Assembly (NCBI GenBank): GCA_031550605.1
Contig: JAVBOK010000043.1
Coordinates: 62,001 to 126,000, forward strand
DNA: 64,000 nt
Direction of reading: 5' to 3'
Source of the DNA: FLUQ01 sp031550605
GTDB lineage: Bacteria; Desulfobacterota; Desulfovibrionia; Desulfovibrionales; Desulfovibrionaceae
Position 1 is the first letter of the stretch. Each line of letters begins with the position of its first letter. The notes under the pieces are model-generated. The model was not told where the DNA came from. It made no database searches and was given only the letters and a program-made list of their open reading frames with translations. Position numbers and translations under genes: made by a program. Below are positions 18,394 to 27,125 of this stretch, one piece after another.

Positions 18394-18771
18394 ATGATCC
18401 TCGGCCTGGGCCTTGACGTCGTCGAACTTTCCCGCATGCGGCGGTCCTGGGACCGTTTCGGCATGCGCCTGGCCGAACGCCTGCTGCATCCCGATGAAAC
18501 GGCCGCCCTGCGTCCGCCGGAAGCGCAGTTTCTGGCGTCACGTTTCGCGGCCAAAGAAGCGGCGGTCAAAGCCCTGGGCACAGGATTCAACAATGGCATC
18601 ACCCCGGCGGATATCGCCGTGCTCTCTCTGCCGTCCGGACAACCCGAACTGGCGCTGCACGGCAAGGCCGCCGAACGGGCGCGGGACATGAAGGTCGGCC
18701 GCATCCATCTGTCGCTGACCCACGGCAGGGAAACCGTGGCCGCCGTGGTCATTCTGGAAGGAGAAAACTGA
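18394..18771 (+). CDS. acpS: Holo-[acyl-carrier-protein] synthase
   Basis: Transfers phosphopantetheine from coenzyme A to acyl carrier protein. The 125-residue protein starts MILGLGLDVVEL, with the Mg-binding Asp, and has FAAKEAAVKALGTG, the second conserved block. The ATG at 18394 has CGGAG upstream; the longer in-frame start at 18373 adds nothing from the family. Its TGA overlaps the next ATG by one base. Confidence 0.96.
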   Translation: MILGLGLDVVELSRMRRSWDRFGMRLAERLLHPDETAALRPPEAQFLASRFAAKEAAVKALGTGFNNGITPADIAVLSLPSGQPELALHGKAAERARDMKVGRIHLSLTHGRETVAAVVILEGEN

Positions 18772-20381
18772 TGCCGGAACGCGCTCGCGCCTCCCTGTAT
18801 TCCCCCCTGCCCACCCCGGCGGAAATGGCGGCCTGGGACAAAGCATCCATTGAACGCTACGGCATTCCAGAATTCACCCTGATGGAAAACGCCAGCCGCG
18901 AAGCCTTCCACGTGCTGCATCCCCTTCTGGCGCCCGGCAGCCGGGTGCTGGTGCTCATAGGGCGGGGCAACAACGGTGGAGACGGCGCAGCCGTGGCCCG
19001 TCACCTGCTGGATAGCGGACACGCGGTGCTGGTCTGCCATGCCCATCCCCTGGAAAAACTCACGGGCGTCGCGGCCGAACACGCCGCCCTGGCGGCGCGG
19101 ACCGGGGTTCCTTTTGTTCCGGCGACGCTGCGGGACGGCGTGCTGGACGTTCCGGAACCCTGGCGGGATATCGCCGGCATCCCCCATATGCTGATCGACG
19201 CCTTGCTGGGTACGGGTTTTTCCGGAGAATTGCGAGAGCGGGAACAAGAACTGGTCCGCCATATCAATGCCCTGCGTGAACGGGCTTTCGTCGTGGCCCT
19301 GGATATTCCCTCCGGTCTTGACGGGCTGACCGGCGCGGCCCGTCCCGATGCGGTGCGCGCGCGTCTGACCGTGACCTTCGCGGCGGCCAAGATCGGCCTG
19401 TGCCTGCCCCAGGCCGCCCCGTATACGGGAGAACTGCACGTGCGGCCCATCGGCATTCCCCGGCAGATATGCGACGAACTGCCCCCCTCGTTCCGCCTGC
19501 TTGATCCGCAAGGCCCCCTTTTCCCGCCGCCGGCCGCCGGCATGCACAAAGGCGACGCCGGCCGGGTTCTGATCATCGGCGGATCGCCGGAATTCATCGG
19601 AGCACCGCAACTGGCGGCCCTTGGCGCTTTACGGGCCGGAGCCGGGCTGGTCAGCGTCGCCTGTCCGGCGGACCTGGCCGGACAGATCCGGGGGGCATGG
19701 CCGGAAATCATGGCTCTGCCTCTGGGGGCCGGCTGCGCCTGGACCGAAGACATGATCGCCCCCCTGCTGGCCTTTGTCTCCACCCTGCCGGAAAAAAGCG
19801 CGCTGGTTCTCGGGCCGGGCCTGGGCCGTTCCCCGGCGGCCGCGCTTTTGGTCCGCGCCGTGCTGGGGATGGAAAAACGCCCGGCCCTGGTACTGGATGC
19901 TGACGGGCTTTTTCCTTTGGCGCCGGATTCGGATATGGCGGCTTTGCTGCGCGCGGAAGACTGCATTACCCCTCATCCCGGCGAAGCGGCGCACATGCTG
20001 GGCATGGACACCGCCGCCGTGCAGACGGACCGTCCGGCAGCCGCGCGCGCCCTGGCACGGCGCGGCAAGGCGACAGTGGTCCTCAAAGGCGCGGGATCCC
20101 TTGTCTGCCGGCACGACGAGCCTGTGACGCTCGCCCCCTTCGCCGCCCCAAGCCTTGCCGTAGGCGGGTCCGGCGACGTGCTCGCCGGGGTGGTCGCCGC
20201 CCTGCTGGCCCGGGGGTGCGAAGGGGCCGCCTGCCTGGGCGTGTATCTGCACGGCAGGGCCGGGGAACTGCTGGCGCGGCGGTATCCCCGGCGCGGCGTC
20301 CTGGCCCGCGAGATCGCCGACGCCGTGCCCCTGGCCGCGGCGGAACAGGAACGGGAAAAATCGTTGCCCATAAAAAGCTGA
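18771..20381 (+). CDS. nnr: Bifunctional NAD(P)H-hydrate epimerase/dehydratase
   Basis: Repairs hydrated NAD(P)H. The 536-residue protein fuses an N-terminal YjeF epimerase domain (LIGRGNNGGDG, DALLGTGFSGELR) with a C-terminal ADP/ATP-dependent dehydratase domain (LIIGGSPEFIGAP, TPHPGEAAHMLG, GGSGDVLAGVVAALLARG). The start codon overlaps the acpS stop by one base (TGATG) and a GGAG site lies upstream. The order acpS-nnr-tsaE is a common bacterial arrangement. Confidence 0.96.
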   Translation: MPERARASLYSPLPTPAEMAAWDKASIERYGIPEFTLMENASREAFHVLHPLLAPGSRVLVLIGRGNNGGDGAAVARHLLDSGHAVLVCHAHPLEKLTGVAAEHAALAARTGVPFVPATLRDGVLDVPEPWRDIAGIPHMLIDALLGTGFSGELREREQELVRHINALRERAFVVALDIPSGLDGLTGAARPDAVRARLTVTFAAAKIGLCLPQAAPYTGELHVRPIGIPRQICDELPPSFRLLDPQGPLFPPPAAGMHKGDAGRVLIIGGSPEFIGAPQLAALGALRAGAGLVSVACPADLAGQIRGAWPEIMALPLGAGCAWTEDMIAPLLAFVSTLPEKSALVLGPGLGRSPAAALLVRAVLGMEKRPALVLDADGLFPLAPDSDMAALLRAEDCITPHPGEAAHMLGMDTAAVQTDRPAAARALARRGKATVVLKGAGSLVCRHDEPVTLAPFAAPSLAVGGSGDVLAGVVAALLARGCEGAACLGVYLHGRAGELLARRYPRRGVLAREIADAVPLAAAEQEREKSLPIKS

Positions 20382-20394
20382 AGGCCTTTCCGCC

Positions 20395-20871
20395 ATGCAT
20401 ATCCATCTTCCCGACCGTGACGCCACCCGTGATCTCGGCCGCCGCCTGGCAGCCGCCCTGAGCCGCTCTTCCACGCCTTGCCCCGTATTTTTTTACGGAG
20501 ACCTCGGGACCGGCAAAACAACCCTGATCAGCGCTCTGGTCAAAGCCCTGCCCGGCGGGGAAAACGCCGAAACGTCCAGTCCCAGCTTCACGGTCTGCAA
20601 TCTGTACCCCACCATCCCCCCGGTGGCACATTATGACCTGTACCGCCAGGAAAATGAGACCGTTGACGAAAGTTTGCTTGATTTTTTGGATGAGGGGCGT
20701 CATGTAGTGCTTGTTGAATGGGCCCAACGGCTGCCCGCGCGCCTTCTGCCGCCGGACAGGCTGGAATGCACTCTGACCGGGGCGGAACCGGGCCGCTTTG
20801 CCCGCATCGCCTCTTTCGGCAGCGCGGCGGACCGTGTCGCCGCATTGCTGCGGAAGCAGAAGACACCGTAA
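20395..20871 (+). CDS. tsaE: tRNA threonylcarbamoyladenosine biosynthesis ATPase TsaE
   Basis: ATPase partner of TsaB/TsaD in making t6A37 on ANN-decoding tRNAs. The 158-residue protein has the P-loop GDLGTGKTT (35-43), SSPSFTVCNLY, HYDLYR and VLVEWAQR, all conserved in the family. It follows nnr after 13 bases and precedes lysC after 18 bases, in one probable transcript. Confidence 0.95.
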   Translation: MHIHLPDRDATRDLGRRLAAALSRSSTPCPVFFYGDLGTGKTTLISALVKALPGGENAETSSPSFTVCNLYPTIPPVAHYDLYRQENETVDESLLDFLDEGRHVVLVEWAQRLPARLLPPDRLECTLTGAEPGRFARIASFGSAADRVAALLRKQKTP

Positions 20872-20889
20872 CCTGAAAGAGGATTTGGT

Positions 20890-22119
20890 ATGCGTATCTT
20901 GGTTCAGAAATTTGGCGGCAGTTCCGTTGCCGACCGCGACCGCATGCTTCGGGTGCGGGAAAAGGTGCTCGCTGGACTGGGCCAGGGGTACAAGATGCTG
21001 GTCGTTCTGTCCGCCCGCGCGGGGGACACCAACAAGCTCCTCGCTCTGGCCGGCGAATGGTCGGAAACGCCCGACCCTGCGGAATGCGACTCCATGGTTT
21101 CCACGGGGGAACAGGTTTCCGTCGCGCTTTTCACCATGCTGCTCAAGGATCAGGGCATCAGGGCCCGGTCCCTGCTGGGCTTTCAGATCCCCATAAAAAC
21201 CGATGATGTGTTCATGAAGGCGCGCATCCGCTCCATTGACAGCGACGCCATCCACAAACTGTTCGAACAGCATGACGTGCTGGTCGTGGCGGGCTTTCAG
21301 GGCATTACGGAAGACGGGCGCATCACTACGCTGGGCCGGGGCGGATCGGATACGTCCGCCGTGGCGCTGGCCGCCGCGGTCAAGGCCGCCAGTTGCGAAA
21401 TCTACACCGATGTGGACGGGGTCTACACCACTGACCCCAACATGTGCCCCGCCGCCCGCAAACTGGACGGCATGACCTATGACGAAATGCTGGAAATGGC
21501 CAGCATGGGCGCGAAAGTTCTGGAAATCCGCTCTGTTGAAGTCGCCAAAAAATTCGGCGTAATCGTGCATGTGCGTTCAACCTTCACCGATACCCCGGGG
21601 ACCATCGTTTCCGAGGAGGATTCTCATATGGAACACGTTCTCGTTTCCGGCATCGCGTACGACAAGGATCAGGCCCGCATCACCCTGCGTTCCGTGCCCG
21701 ACAAGCCAGGCGTCGCCGCCGCCGTGTTCGGCCCCCTGGCGGACGCCAACATCGCGGTGGACATGATTGTGCAGAACCCCAGCCGCGACGGGGTCACGGA
21801 CATCACCTTCACGGTCGCCCGCAAGGATCTGAAGAAGACGCTGGAACTGATGGATTCCATACAGAAAAGGATCAGCGCGGCGGAAGTGCTGCACGATGTG
21901 AACATAGCCAAGGTTTCCGCCATCGGCGTGGGCATGCGCAACCATTCGGGCGTGGCCTCCAAGGCTTTTGCCGCTCTGTACCACGAAGGCATCAACATTT
22001 TGCTGATCAGCACATCGGAAATCAAAATCAGCTGCCTGATCGACGAAAAATATCTGGAACTGGCCGTGCGCATACTGCACGAAGTATTCGAACTGAATAA
22101 TACGTCTTTCAAAGCCTGA
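20890..22119 (+). CDS. lysC: Aspartate kinase
   Basis: Phosphorylates aspartate, the first step to lysine, threonine, methionine and diaminopimelate. The 409-residue protein starts MRILVQKFGGSSVAD, has the GRGGSDTSAVALA block, and ends in two ACT regulatory domains (from about residue 260), so it should be feedback-regulated. AGAGGA lies upstream of the ATG. It is the last gene of the acpS operon; a terminator follows. Confidence 0.97.
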   Translation: MRILVQKFGGSSVADRDRMLRVREKVLAGLGQGYKMLVVLSARAGDTNKLLALAGEWSETPDPAECDSMVSTGEQVSVALFTMLLKDQGIRARSLLGFQIPIKTDDVFMKARIRSIDSDAIHKLFEQHDVLVVAGFQGITEDGRITTLGRGGSDTSAVALAAAVKAASCEIYTDVDGVYTTDPNMCPAARKLDGMTYDEMLEMASMGAKVLEIRSVEVAKKFGVIVHVRSTFTDTPGTIVSEEDSHMEHVLVSGIAYDKDQARITLRSVPDKPGVAAAVFGPLADANIAVDMIVQNPSRDGVTDITFTVARKDLKKTLELMDSIQKRISAAEVLHDVNIAKVSAIGVGMRNHSGVASKAFAALYHEGINILLISTSEIKISCLIDEKYLELAVRILHEVFELNNTSFKA

Positions 22120-22143
22120 GGCGGCGTCATTTGCAGCCATGCA

Positions 22144-22180
22144 GCCCCTCTTTCCGGACCGCGGAAGAGGGGCCTTCTTT
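22144..22180 (+). terminator. Terminator of lysC
   Basis: GCCCCTCTTTCCG pairs imperfectly with CGGAAGAGGGGC (22144-22173), followed by CTTCTTTTT. It lies 24 bases after the lysC stop. Confidence 0.85.
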
Positions 22181-22210
22181 TTGCCCGGCAGGGAACCGGC
22201 GCAAAACATG

Positions 22211-22296
22211 TGGACAGCCCCTGCCGGCCCGAAATACACGGGCCGATGAAAGCCACGCCTGTTTCAGCCCCCCGAGGGGCAGTGTCCAGAATTTTT
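22211..22296 (+). ncRNA. Candidate structured RNA (three-way junction ending in T-run)
   Basis: TGGACAGCCCCT (22211-22222) can pair with AGGGGCagTGTCCA (22275-22288), leaving a two-base bulge. Inside are GGCCCG/CGGGCC (22226-22231 with 22239-22244) and TGAAA/TTTCA (22247-22251 with 22262-22266). GAATTTTT follows directly. This could be a small RNA processed from the lysC 3' region, or an elaborate terminator. No family was recognised and no promoter is obvious. Confidence 0.35.
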
Positions 22297-22500
22297 CGCA
22301 CTTTCAGTGACAGCCAAGTGGTGTGGTTCTGGCGACCTTGGGAGCCGGGCGGACCGCTTCCGGCCAAGGCCGGCGGGTTTTTTTCGTCGGTTTTGCAGGC
22401 CGGGGACGGCCCACACCGCCTTTCTCGAGGGCAACGCGTGGAAGGACAGCCGCAGCGTGGGCAAATACCCCTTTGCCGGCGAACCGGACTGGAGCGTCCC

Positions 22501-22547
22501 GCGATGAAAAACCCCGCGCATGGCCCGTGCGCGGGGTTTTTCATCGC
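22501..22547 (-). terminator. Bidirectional terminator of ychF
   Basis: A perfect 20-bp inverted repeat (22501-22520 with 22528-22547) with a 7-base loop TGGCCCG; the stem contains AAAAACCCCGCGCA and its complement. Runs of five A/T in the arms give T-tracts on both strands. It lies 17 bases after the ychF stop. Confidence 0.9.
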
Positions 22548-22564
22548 GGCGCCAAAACGGAGCG

Positions 22565-23668
22565 CTACACGTTGAACAAAAAGTGCATCACGTCCCCGTC
22601 CTTGACCGGATACTCCTTGCCTTCCACACGCAACTGACCGGCGGACCGGGCGGCGGCCTCCGATCCCAGACGAATGTAGTCCTCGTAATTGATGACCTCG
22701 GCCCGGATGAAGCCGCGCTCAAAATCGGTGTGGATGACCCCGGCGGCCTGGGGGGCCTTATCGCCTTTGTGAATGGTCCAGGCCTTCACTTCCTTTTCGC
22801 CGGCCGTGAAATAGCTGGCCAGGTTCAGGGCGGCGTAGCCGCTGCGGATAACCGTGGCCAGACCGCTTTCCGTGATGCCGTAAGAGGCCAGCATTTCCGC
22901 CTGATCCTCGTCCGACAGCCCCTGCAGTTCTTCTTCAATCTTGGCGCAGATGGTCACGAACCCTGCCCCGCGCTCCTCCGCCAGTTTCCGCAGGGCTGTC
23001 ACGTGGTCGTTGCCCCTGGCCGCCAGCGCCGCTTCATCCACGTTGGCGCAATAGATAACTTTTTTGGCGCTAATCAGCCCCATTTCGCGCATCTGCTGGC
23101 GAAACGCGTCGGAATCGGGAGCGGCGAACGAAGCCGCGCCGTTCCCCGCGTTCATGTGCTCGAGCAGGGCCTGCACCTCATCGCGCAAAACCTGGACAGC
23201 CTTGTCGCCCTTAGCCGTCCTGCCAAGCCGTTCCAGCCGTTTTTCCACGGACTGGATGTCGGCCAGAAGCAGTTCCGTCTCAATGATTTCCACGTCACGG
23301 ACAGGATCCACGCCGCCTTCCACATGGGTGACGTTTTCGTCGTCAAAACAGCGCACCACCTCAAGAACGGCCGCGCATTCACGGATATTGGCCAGAAACT
23401 GGTTGCCCAGACCCTCGCCTTTGCTGGCCCCGCGCACCAGCCCCGCAATGTCGATGAAATCGACCGTCGCGTGTACCACGCGCTGGGGTCTGACCAGAGC
23501 GGCCAGTTTGGCCAGGCGGGGATCGGGCACCGGAACCGTGGCCTTGTTGGGTTCAATGGTGCAGAACGGATAATTGGCCGCTTCCGCGTTCTGGGCTCGG
23601 GTCAGCGCGTTGAACAGGGTGGATTTCCCCACATTGGGAAGGCCCACGATACCGATGCTGAGGGACAT
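22565..23668 (-). CDS. ychF: Ribosome-binding ATPase YchF (OLA1 family)
   Basis: A ribosome- and possibly proteasome/catalase-associated P-loop ATPase of the Obg family. The 367-residue protein has G1 GLPNVGKST (8-16), the switch region with FIDIAGLVRGASKGEGLGN, and a C-terminal TGS domain (HTDFERGFIRAEVI). The ATG at 23668 has GGAG 6 bases upstream; the in-frame extension to 23836 is not conserved. Divergent from gcvH. Confidence 0.97.
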   Translation of the reverse strand: MSLSIGIVGLPNVGKSTLFNALTRAQNAEAANYPFCTIEPNKATVPVPDPRLAKLAALVRPQRVVHATVDFIDIAGLVRGASKGEGLGNQFLANIRECAAVLEVVRCFDDENVTHVEGGVDPVRDVEIIETELLLADIQSVEKRLERLGRTAKGDKAVQVLRDEVQALLEHMNAGNGAASFAAPDSDAFRQQMREMGLISAKKVIYCANVDEAALAARGNDHVTALRKLAEERGAGFVTICAKIEEELQGLSDEDQAEMLASYGITESGLATVIRSGYAALNLASYFTAGEKEVKAWTIHKGDKAPQAAGVIHTDFERGFIRAEVINYEDYIRLGSEAAARSAGQLRVEGKEYPVKDGDVMHFLFNV

Positions 23669-23859
23669 GACGAACTCCGGAAAAGTATGCTGCGGGCGGG
23701 TGTGTATCCTTTTTTTTAGGAAAAGCCAACAAATTCCCTTGCCCGGCGAAGCGGCAAAGGCTATCACAAAACAACAAGAGTTTCCGCCCGTCCGGCTCCC
23801 CTGCGCGCCGGGACGGAGCTGTGCCGGCATACGCATCTACGAACTTTGAGGAGCAGTGC

Positions 23860-24243
23860 ATGAACAATCCCGACGATCTTTTTTATGCCGCAACGCACGA
23901 GTGGGTGCGCGTTGAAGGCGACGAGGCGGTGATCGGCATCACGTATTTCGCCCAGGAACAGCTGGGCGACATTACCTTCGTCGATTTGCCCACCGTCGGC
24001 AGCACGTTGCAGGCCGGCCAGGAAATGGGTTCGGTGGAATCGGTCAAAGCCGCCAGCGAACTGTACGCCCCCGTCTCCGGCGAAGTCATAGAGGTCAACA
24101 GCGACCTGGATTCCAGCCCGGAACTGATCAACGAATCACCGTATGAAGCGGGCTGGCTGGTGCGGGTCAAACTCATATCGTCCCCCTCCGGCCTGATGAG
24201 CGCCGAAGAATATGAAGAACACGTGCAAAACGAGGCGCACTGA
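23860..24243 (+). CDS. gcvH: Glycine cleavage system H protein
   Basis: The 127-residue lipoyl carrier protein of the glycine cleavage complex. The lipoylation lysine lies in GSVESVKAASELYAPVSGEV. The ATG at 23860 is preceded by GAGGAG with 7 bases of spacing. It begins gcvH-gcvPA-gcvPB-lpd, an operon that lacks gcvT. No glycine riboswitch was recognised in the 191 bases upstream. Confidence 0.97.
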   Translation: MNNPDDLFYAATHEWVRVEGDEAVIGITYFAQEQLGDITFVDLPTVGSTLQAGQEMGSVESVKAASELYAPVSGEVIEVNSDLDSSPELINESPYEAGWLVRVKLISSPSGLMSAEEYEEHVQNEAH

Positions 24244-24342
24244 GCAGCGCAAACCGATGCATATCGGTAATGCCTTCCCGTAATCCGTCATTCCGGCCTG
24301 TCCGCTTTCCGGCGGGCAGGCCGGACATTTTCCGGAGGTAGC

Positions 24343-25683
24343 ATGCCTTTTATCCCCCACACCCCGCAGGATCTCAGCGACATGCTCGAGGTCATCGGCG
24401 TGAAAAGCCTGGACGATCTGTTCGCCGATATTCCGCCGGAGATGCGCCCCAGGAGTTTTTCCCTGCCCGCCGGATTGAGCGAATTCGACGTCTGCGGCCG
24501 CATGGAAAAACTGGCGGGCGCCAACAAGCACGGCAAAATCAGCTTCGTCGGCGGCGGCTTTTACGATCACGCCATCCCGAAAGCGGTGAACGCCCTGATC
24601 TCGCGCGGCGAATTTTACACCGCCTATACCCCCTATCAGCCCGAAGCCTCCCAAGGCACGCTGCAGGCCATTTTTGAATACCAGACCGCGGTCTGCCGCC
24701 TGCTGGACATGGATGTGGCCAACGCGTCGGTATACGACGGAGGCAGCGCCTTTTTCGAAGCCTGCATGATGGCCGTCCGCAGCACCAGGCGCAGCCGTCT
24801 GGTGGTGGATGAAACAGTCAACCCTCTGTACCGGATCATGCTGCACACCCTGACCGCCAATCTGGGACTGGAAATCGTCACCGTGCCCCACAGGGACGGC
24901 ATGCCGGACACGGCCGCCATGCAGGCCGCCGTCGCCGGCGGGACCACGGCGGGCGTCGTGGTGCAGAACCCCAACTTTTTCGGTGTGGTGTCCGATTTCA
25001 CCGGCCTGTTCGCCACAGCCAAAAAACAGGGCGCCCTGTCCATCGTCGGCGTATATCCGGTGCTGCAGTCCGTGCTGAAAACACCCGGCGAAATGGGCGC
25101 GGACATCGCCGTGGCCGACGGACAGTCCGTGGGATTGCCCCTTGCCTTCGGCGGCCCGTACCTGGGCATCATGGCCTGCGCCAAAGCCGTGGTGCGCCAG
25201 ATGCCCGGCCGCATCGTGGGCCGCACGGCGGATCTGGAAGGCCGCACCGGCTATGTGCTGACCCTGCAGGCACGGGAACAGCACATCCGCAGGGCGAAAG
25301 CCACGTCGAACATCTGCTCCAACCAGGCCCTGTGCGCGTTGCGGACCCTGATCCATCTCTGCCTGCTCGGTCCCGAGGGTTTGGCCCGCACCGCGGAATC
25401 CAGCATGCTCCGCGCCCGCGACGCGGAACAGGCCCTGACCGCCATTTCCGGGGTCAAGCGCCTGAACAACGCCCCTTTCGGCAACGAATTCGCGCTGCGT
25501 CTGCCCAAACCCGCAGACGCCATGGTCGCCGCCATGGTCAAGGACAAAGTGGTGCCCGGCATACCCGCCGGGATCTGGTATACGGGCGGCGGCATAGAAA
25601 ATGTCCTGCTGGTGGCCTGTACGGAGAAAACCCTGCCCGCGCACATTGAGCAGCTGGCCGCGTTTCTGGGAGGCAACTTATGA
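24343..25683 (+). CDS. gcvPA: Glycine dehydrogenase (decarboxylating) subunit 1
   Basis: The 446-residue N-terminal-type subunit of the split P protein, which decarboxylates glycine with PLP. Conserved parts include TPYQPEASQGTLQAIFEYQT and GGPYLGIMA. CGGAGG precedes the ATG. Its TGA overlaps the gcvPB ATG (ATGA), which couples synthesis of the two subunits. The PLP lysine is expected in the partner subunit. Confidence 0.97.
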   Translation: MPFIPHTPQDLSDMLEVIGVKSLDDLFADIPPEMRPRSFSLPAGLSEFDVCGRMEKLAGANKHGKISFVGGGFYDHAIPKAVNALISRGEFYTAYTPYQPEASQGTLQAIFEYQTAVCRLLDMDVANASVYDGGSAFFEACMMAVRSTRRSRLVVDETVNPLYRIMLHTLTANLGLEIVTVPHRDGMPDTAAMQAAVAGGTTAGVVVQNPNFFGVVSDFTGLFATAKKQGALSIVGVYPVLQSVLKTPGEMGADIAVADGQSVGLPLAFGGPYLGIMACAKAVVRQMPGRIVGRTADLEGRTGYVLTLQAREQHIRRAKATSNICSNQALCALRTLIHLCLLGPEGLARTAESSMLRARDAEQALTAISGVKRLNNAPFGNEFALRLPKPADAMVAAMVKDKVVPGIPAGIWYTGGGIENVLLVACTEKTLPAHIEQLAAFLGGNL

Positions 25684-27125
25684 AAACCGTATTCGCGCAA
25701 TCCGTACCCGGCCGCAAAGGCATTCTGCCGGCAAAACCCGCAAAAACCGCGGCAGACATGCTCCCCGGGGAGCTGCTGCGGGCAAAGCCTCCGCGCCTGC
25801 CGGAAATGTCCGAACTGGACGTGGTGCGCCACTTCACGGAGCTTTCCCGCAAAAACTACAGCGTGGACGGCAATTTTTATCCTCTGGGGTCGTGCACCAT
25901 GAAGTACAACCCCAAATTCACGGAGTACACGGCAAACCTGGCCGGATTCAGCCAGTTGCACCCGATGTTCGCCCTGCTGCCGGAGGGCGAAAGCCTGGTC
26001 CAGGGCGCGCTGGAGGCCATGGCCCTGACCGAGGGCCTGCTGTGCGAACTGACCGGCATGAGCGCCTTTACCCTGCACCCCATGGCCGGCGCGCAGGGCG
26101 AACTGACCGGCGCGCTGCTCATCGCTGCCTATCACCGGGCCAAAGGCAACAGAAAGACCAGGGTCATCTGCCCTGATTCCGCCCACGGAACCAATCCCGC
26201 CACCGCCGCCCTGGCCGGGTATGAAGTGGTCAACATCGAATCGCGGGACGGCATGGTGGACCCGGACGCCCTGGCCGCCGTGCTGGATGATTCCGTGGCC
26301 GCGCTGATGATGACCTGCCCCAACACCCTGGGCCTGTTTGAAAAACATTTGTCCCAACTGGTGCAAAAGCTGCGTTCCGTGGACGCCCTGCTGTACTATG
26401 ACGGGGCCAACTTCAACGCCGTCATGGGCCGCATGCGGGTCGGCGATGTGGGCTTTGACGTCGTGCACCTGAACCTGCACAAAACCATGGGCACCCCTCA
26501 CGGCGGCGGCGGCCCCGGTGCGGGTCCCGTGGGCGTGTCCGAACGGCTGGTTCCCTTTCTGCCCGCCCCCAGGGTGGTCAAAAGGCAGGACGGCGGGTAC
26601 GCGCTGAACGCCGATCTGCCCCGCTCCATCGGCAATGTCGCGCCCTTTTTCGGCAATTTCGGCATCAGCATCCGCGCGCTGTCCTACATGCTGCGCCTGG
26701 GACGCAAAGGCCTGACCCGCGCTTCGGACTATGCGGTGCTCAATGCCAACTACATGCGCAAGCTTCTGGAAAAACATCTGGAGATTCCCTACAACCGCAT
26801 CTGCATGCACGAATTCGTGGCCTCGGCCTCGAACCTCGCGCCGCAGCAGGTGAAAGCGCTTGATCTGGCCAAGGCCCTGCTGGACAAAGGATACCATGCG
26901 CCGACCATCTACTTCCCGTTGATCGTGAAAGAATGTCTGATGTTCGAGCCCACGGAGACGGAAAGCAAAGAAACGCTGGACCGCTTCTGCGCCGACCTGA
27001 TCGCCATCATCGAACAGGCCGGATCCGATCCCGGCGCGGTTACCGCGGCGCCGGTCACCCTGCCCGTGCGGCGGCTGGACGAAACAAAGGCGGCCAAGGA
27101 TATGGTTTTGACCGATGATTTATGA
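25680..27125 (+). CDS. gcvPB: Glycine dehydrogenase (decarboxylating) subunit 2
   Basis: The 481-residue catalytic half of the split P protein. It contains the PLP-binding lysine in VVHLNLHKTMGTPHGGGGPG, and FYPLGSCTMKYNPK near residue 65. It overlaps gcvPA by 4 bases and lpd by 11 bases. Confidence 0.97.
   Translation: MKTVFAQSVPGRKGILPAKPAKTAADMLPGELLRAKPPRLPEMSELDVVRHFTELSRKNYSVDGNFYPLGSCTMKYNPKFTEYTANLAGFSQLHPMFALLPEGESLVQGALEAMALTEGLLCELTGMSAFTLHPMAGAQGELTGALLIAAYHRAKGNRKTRVICPDSAHGTNPATAALAGYEVVNIESRDGMVDPDALAAVLDDSVAALMMTCPNTLGLFEKHLSQLVQKLRSVDALLYYDGANFNAVMGRMRVGDVGFDVVHLNLHKTMGTPHGGGGPGAGPVGVSERLVPFLPAPRVVKRQDGGYALNADLPRSIGNVAPFFGNFGISIRALSYMLRLGRKGLTRASDYAVLNANYMRKLLEKHLEIPYNRICMHEFVASASNLAPQQVKALDLAKALLDKGYHAPTIYFPLIVKECLMFEPTETESKETLDRFCADLIAIIEQAGSDPGAVTAAPVTLPVRRLDETKAAKDMVLTDDL

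Larger units (their letters stand above)
22120..22564. other. 445-base noncoding gap with three strong structures
   Basis: No gene of known type is visible between lysC (+) and ychF (-), which converge here. After the lysC terminator there are a three-way-junction-like element (22211-22296), a second hairpin at 22336-22369 followed by seven Ts (22378-22384), and a perfect 20-bp inverted repeat at 22501-22547. A distant pairing GGTGTGG (22320-22326) with CCACACC (22411-22417) is also possible. Short open frames cross it on both strands, but none has a convincing ribosome-binding site or recognisable domain. Confidence 0.55.

Noticed and set aside
18330..19610. 426-codon minus-strand frame opposite acpS/nnr
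   Set aside because: Antisense shadow of two well-supported plus-strand genes.
22264..22575. Short frames on both strands in the lysC-ychF gap
   Set aside because: Mutually overlapping, cross terminator stems, no family resemblance; the structured-RNA reading is better.
23669..23859. Glycine riboswitch upstream of gcvH
   Set aside because: Looked for the conserved glycine aptamer core and did not recognise it.
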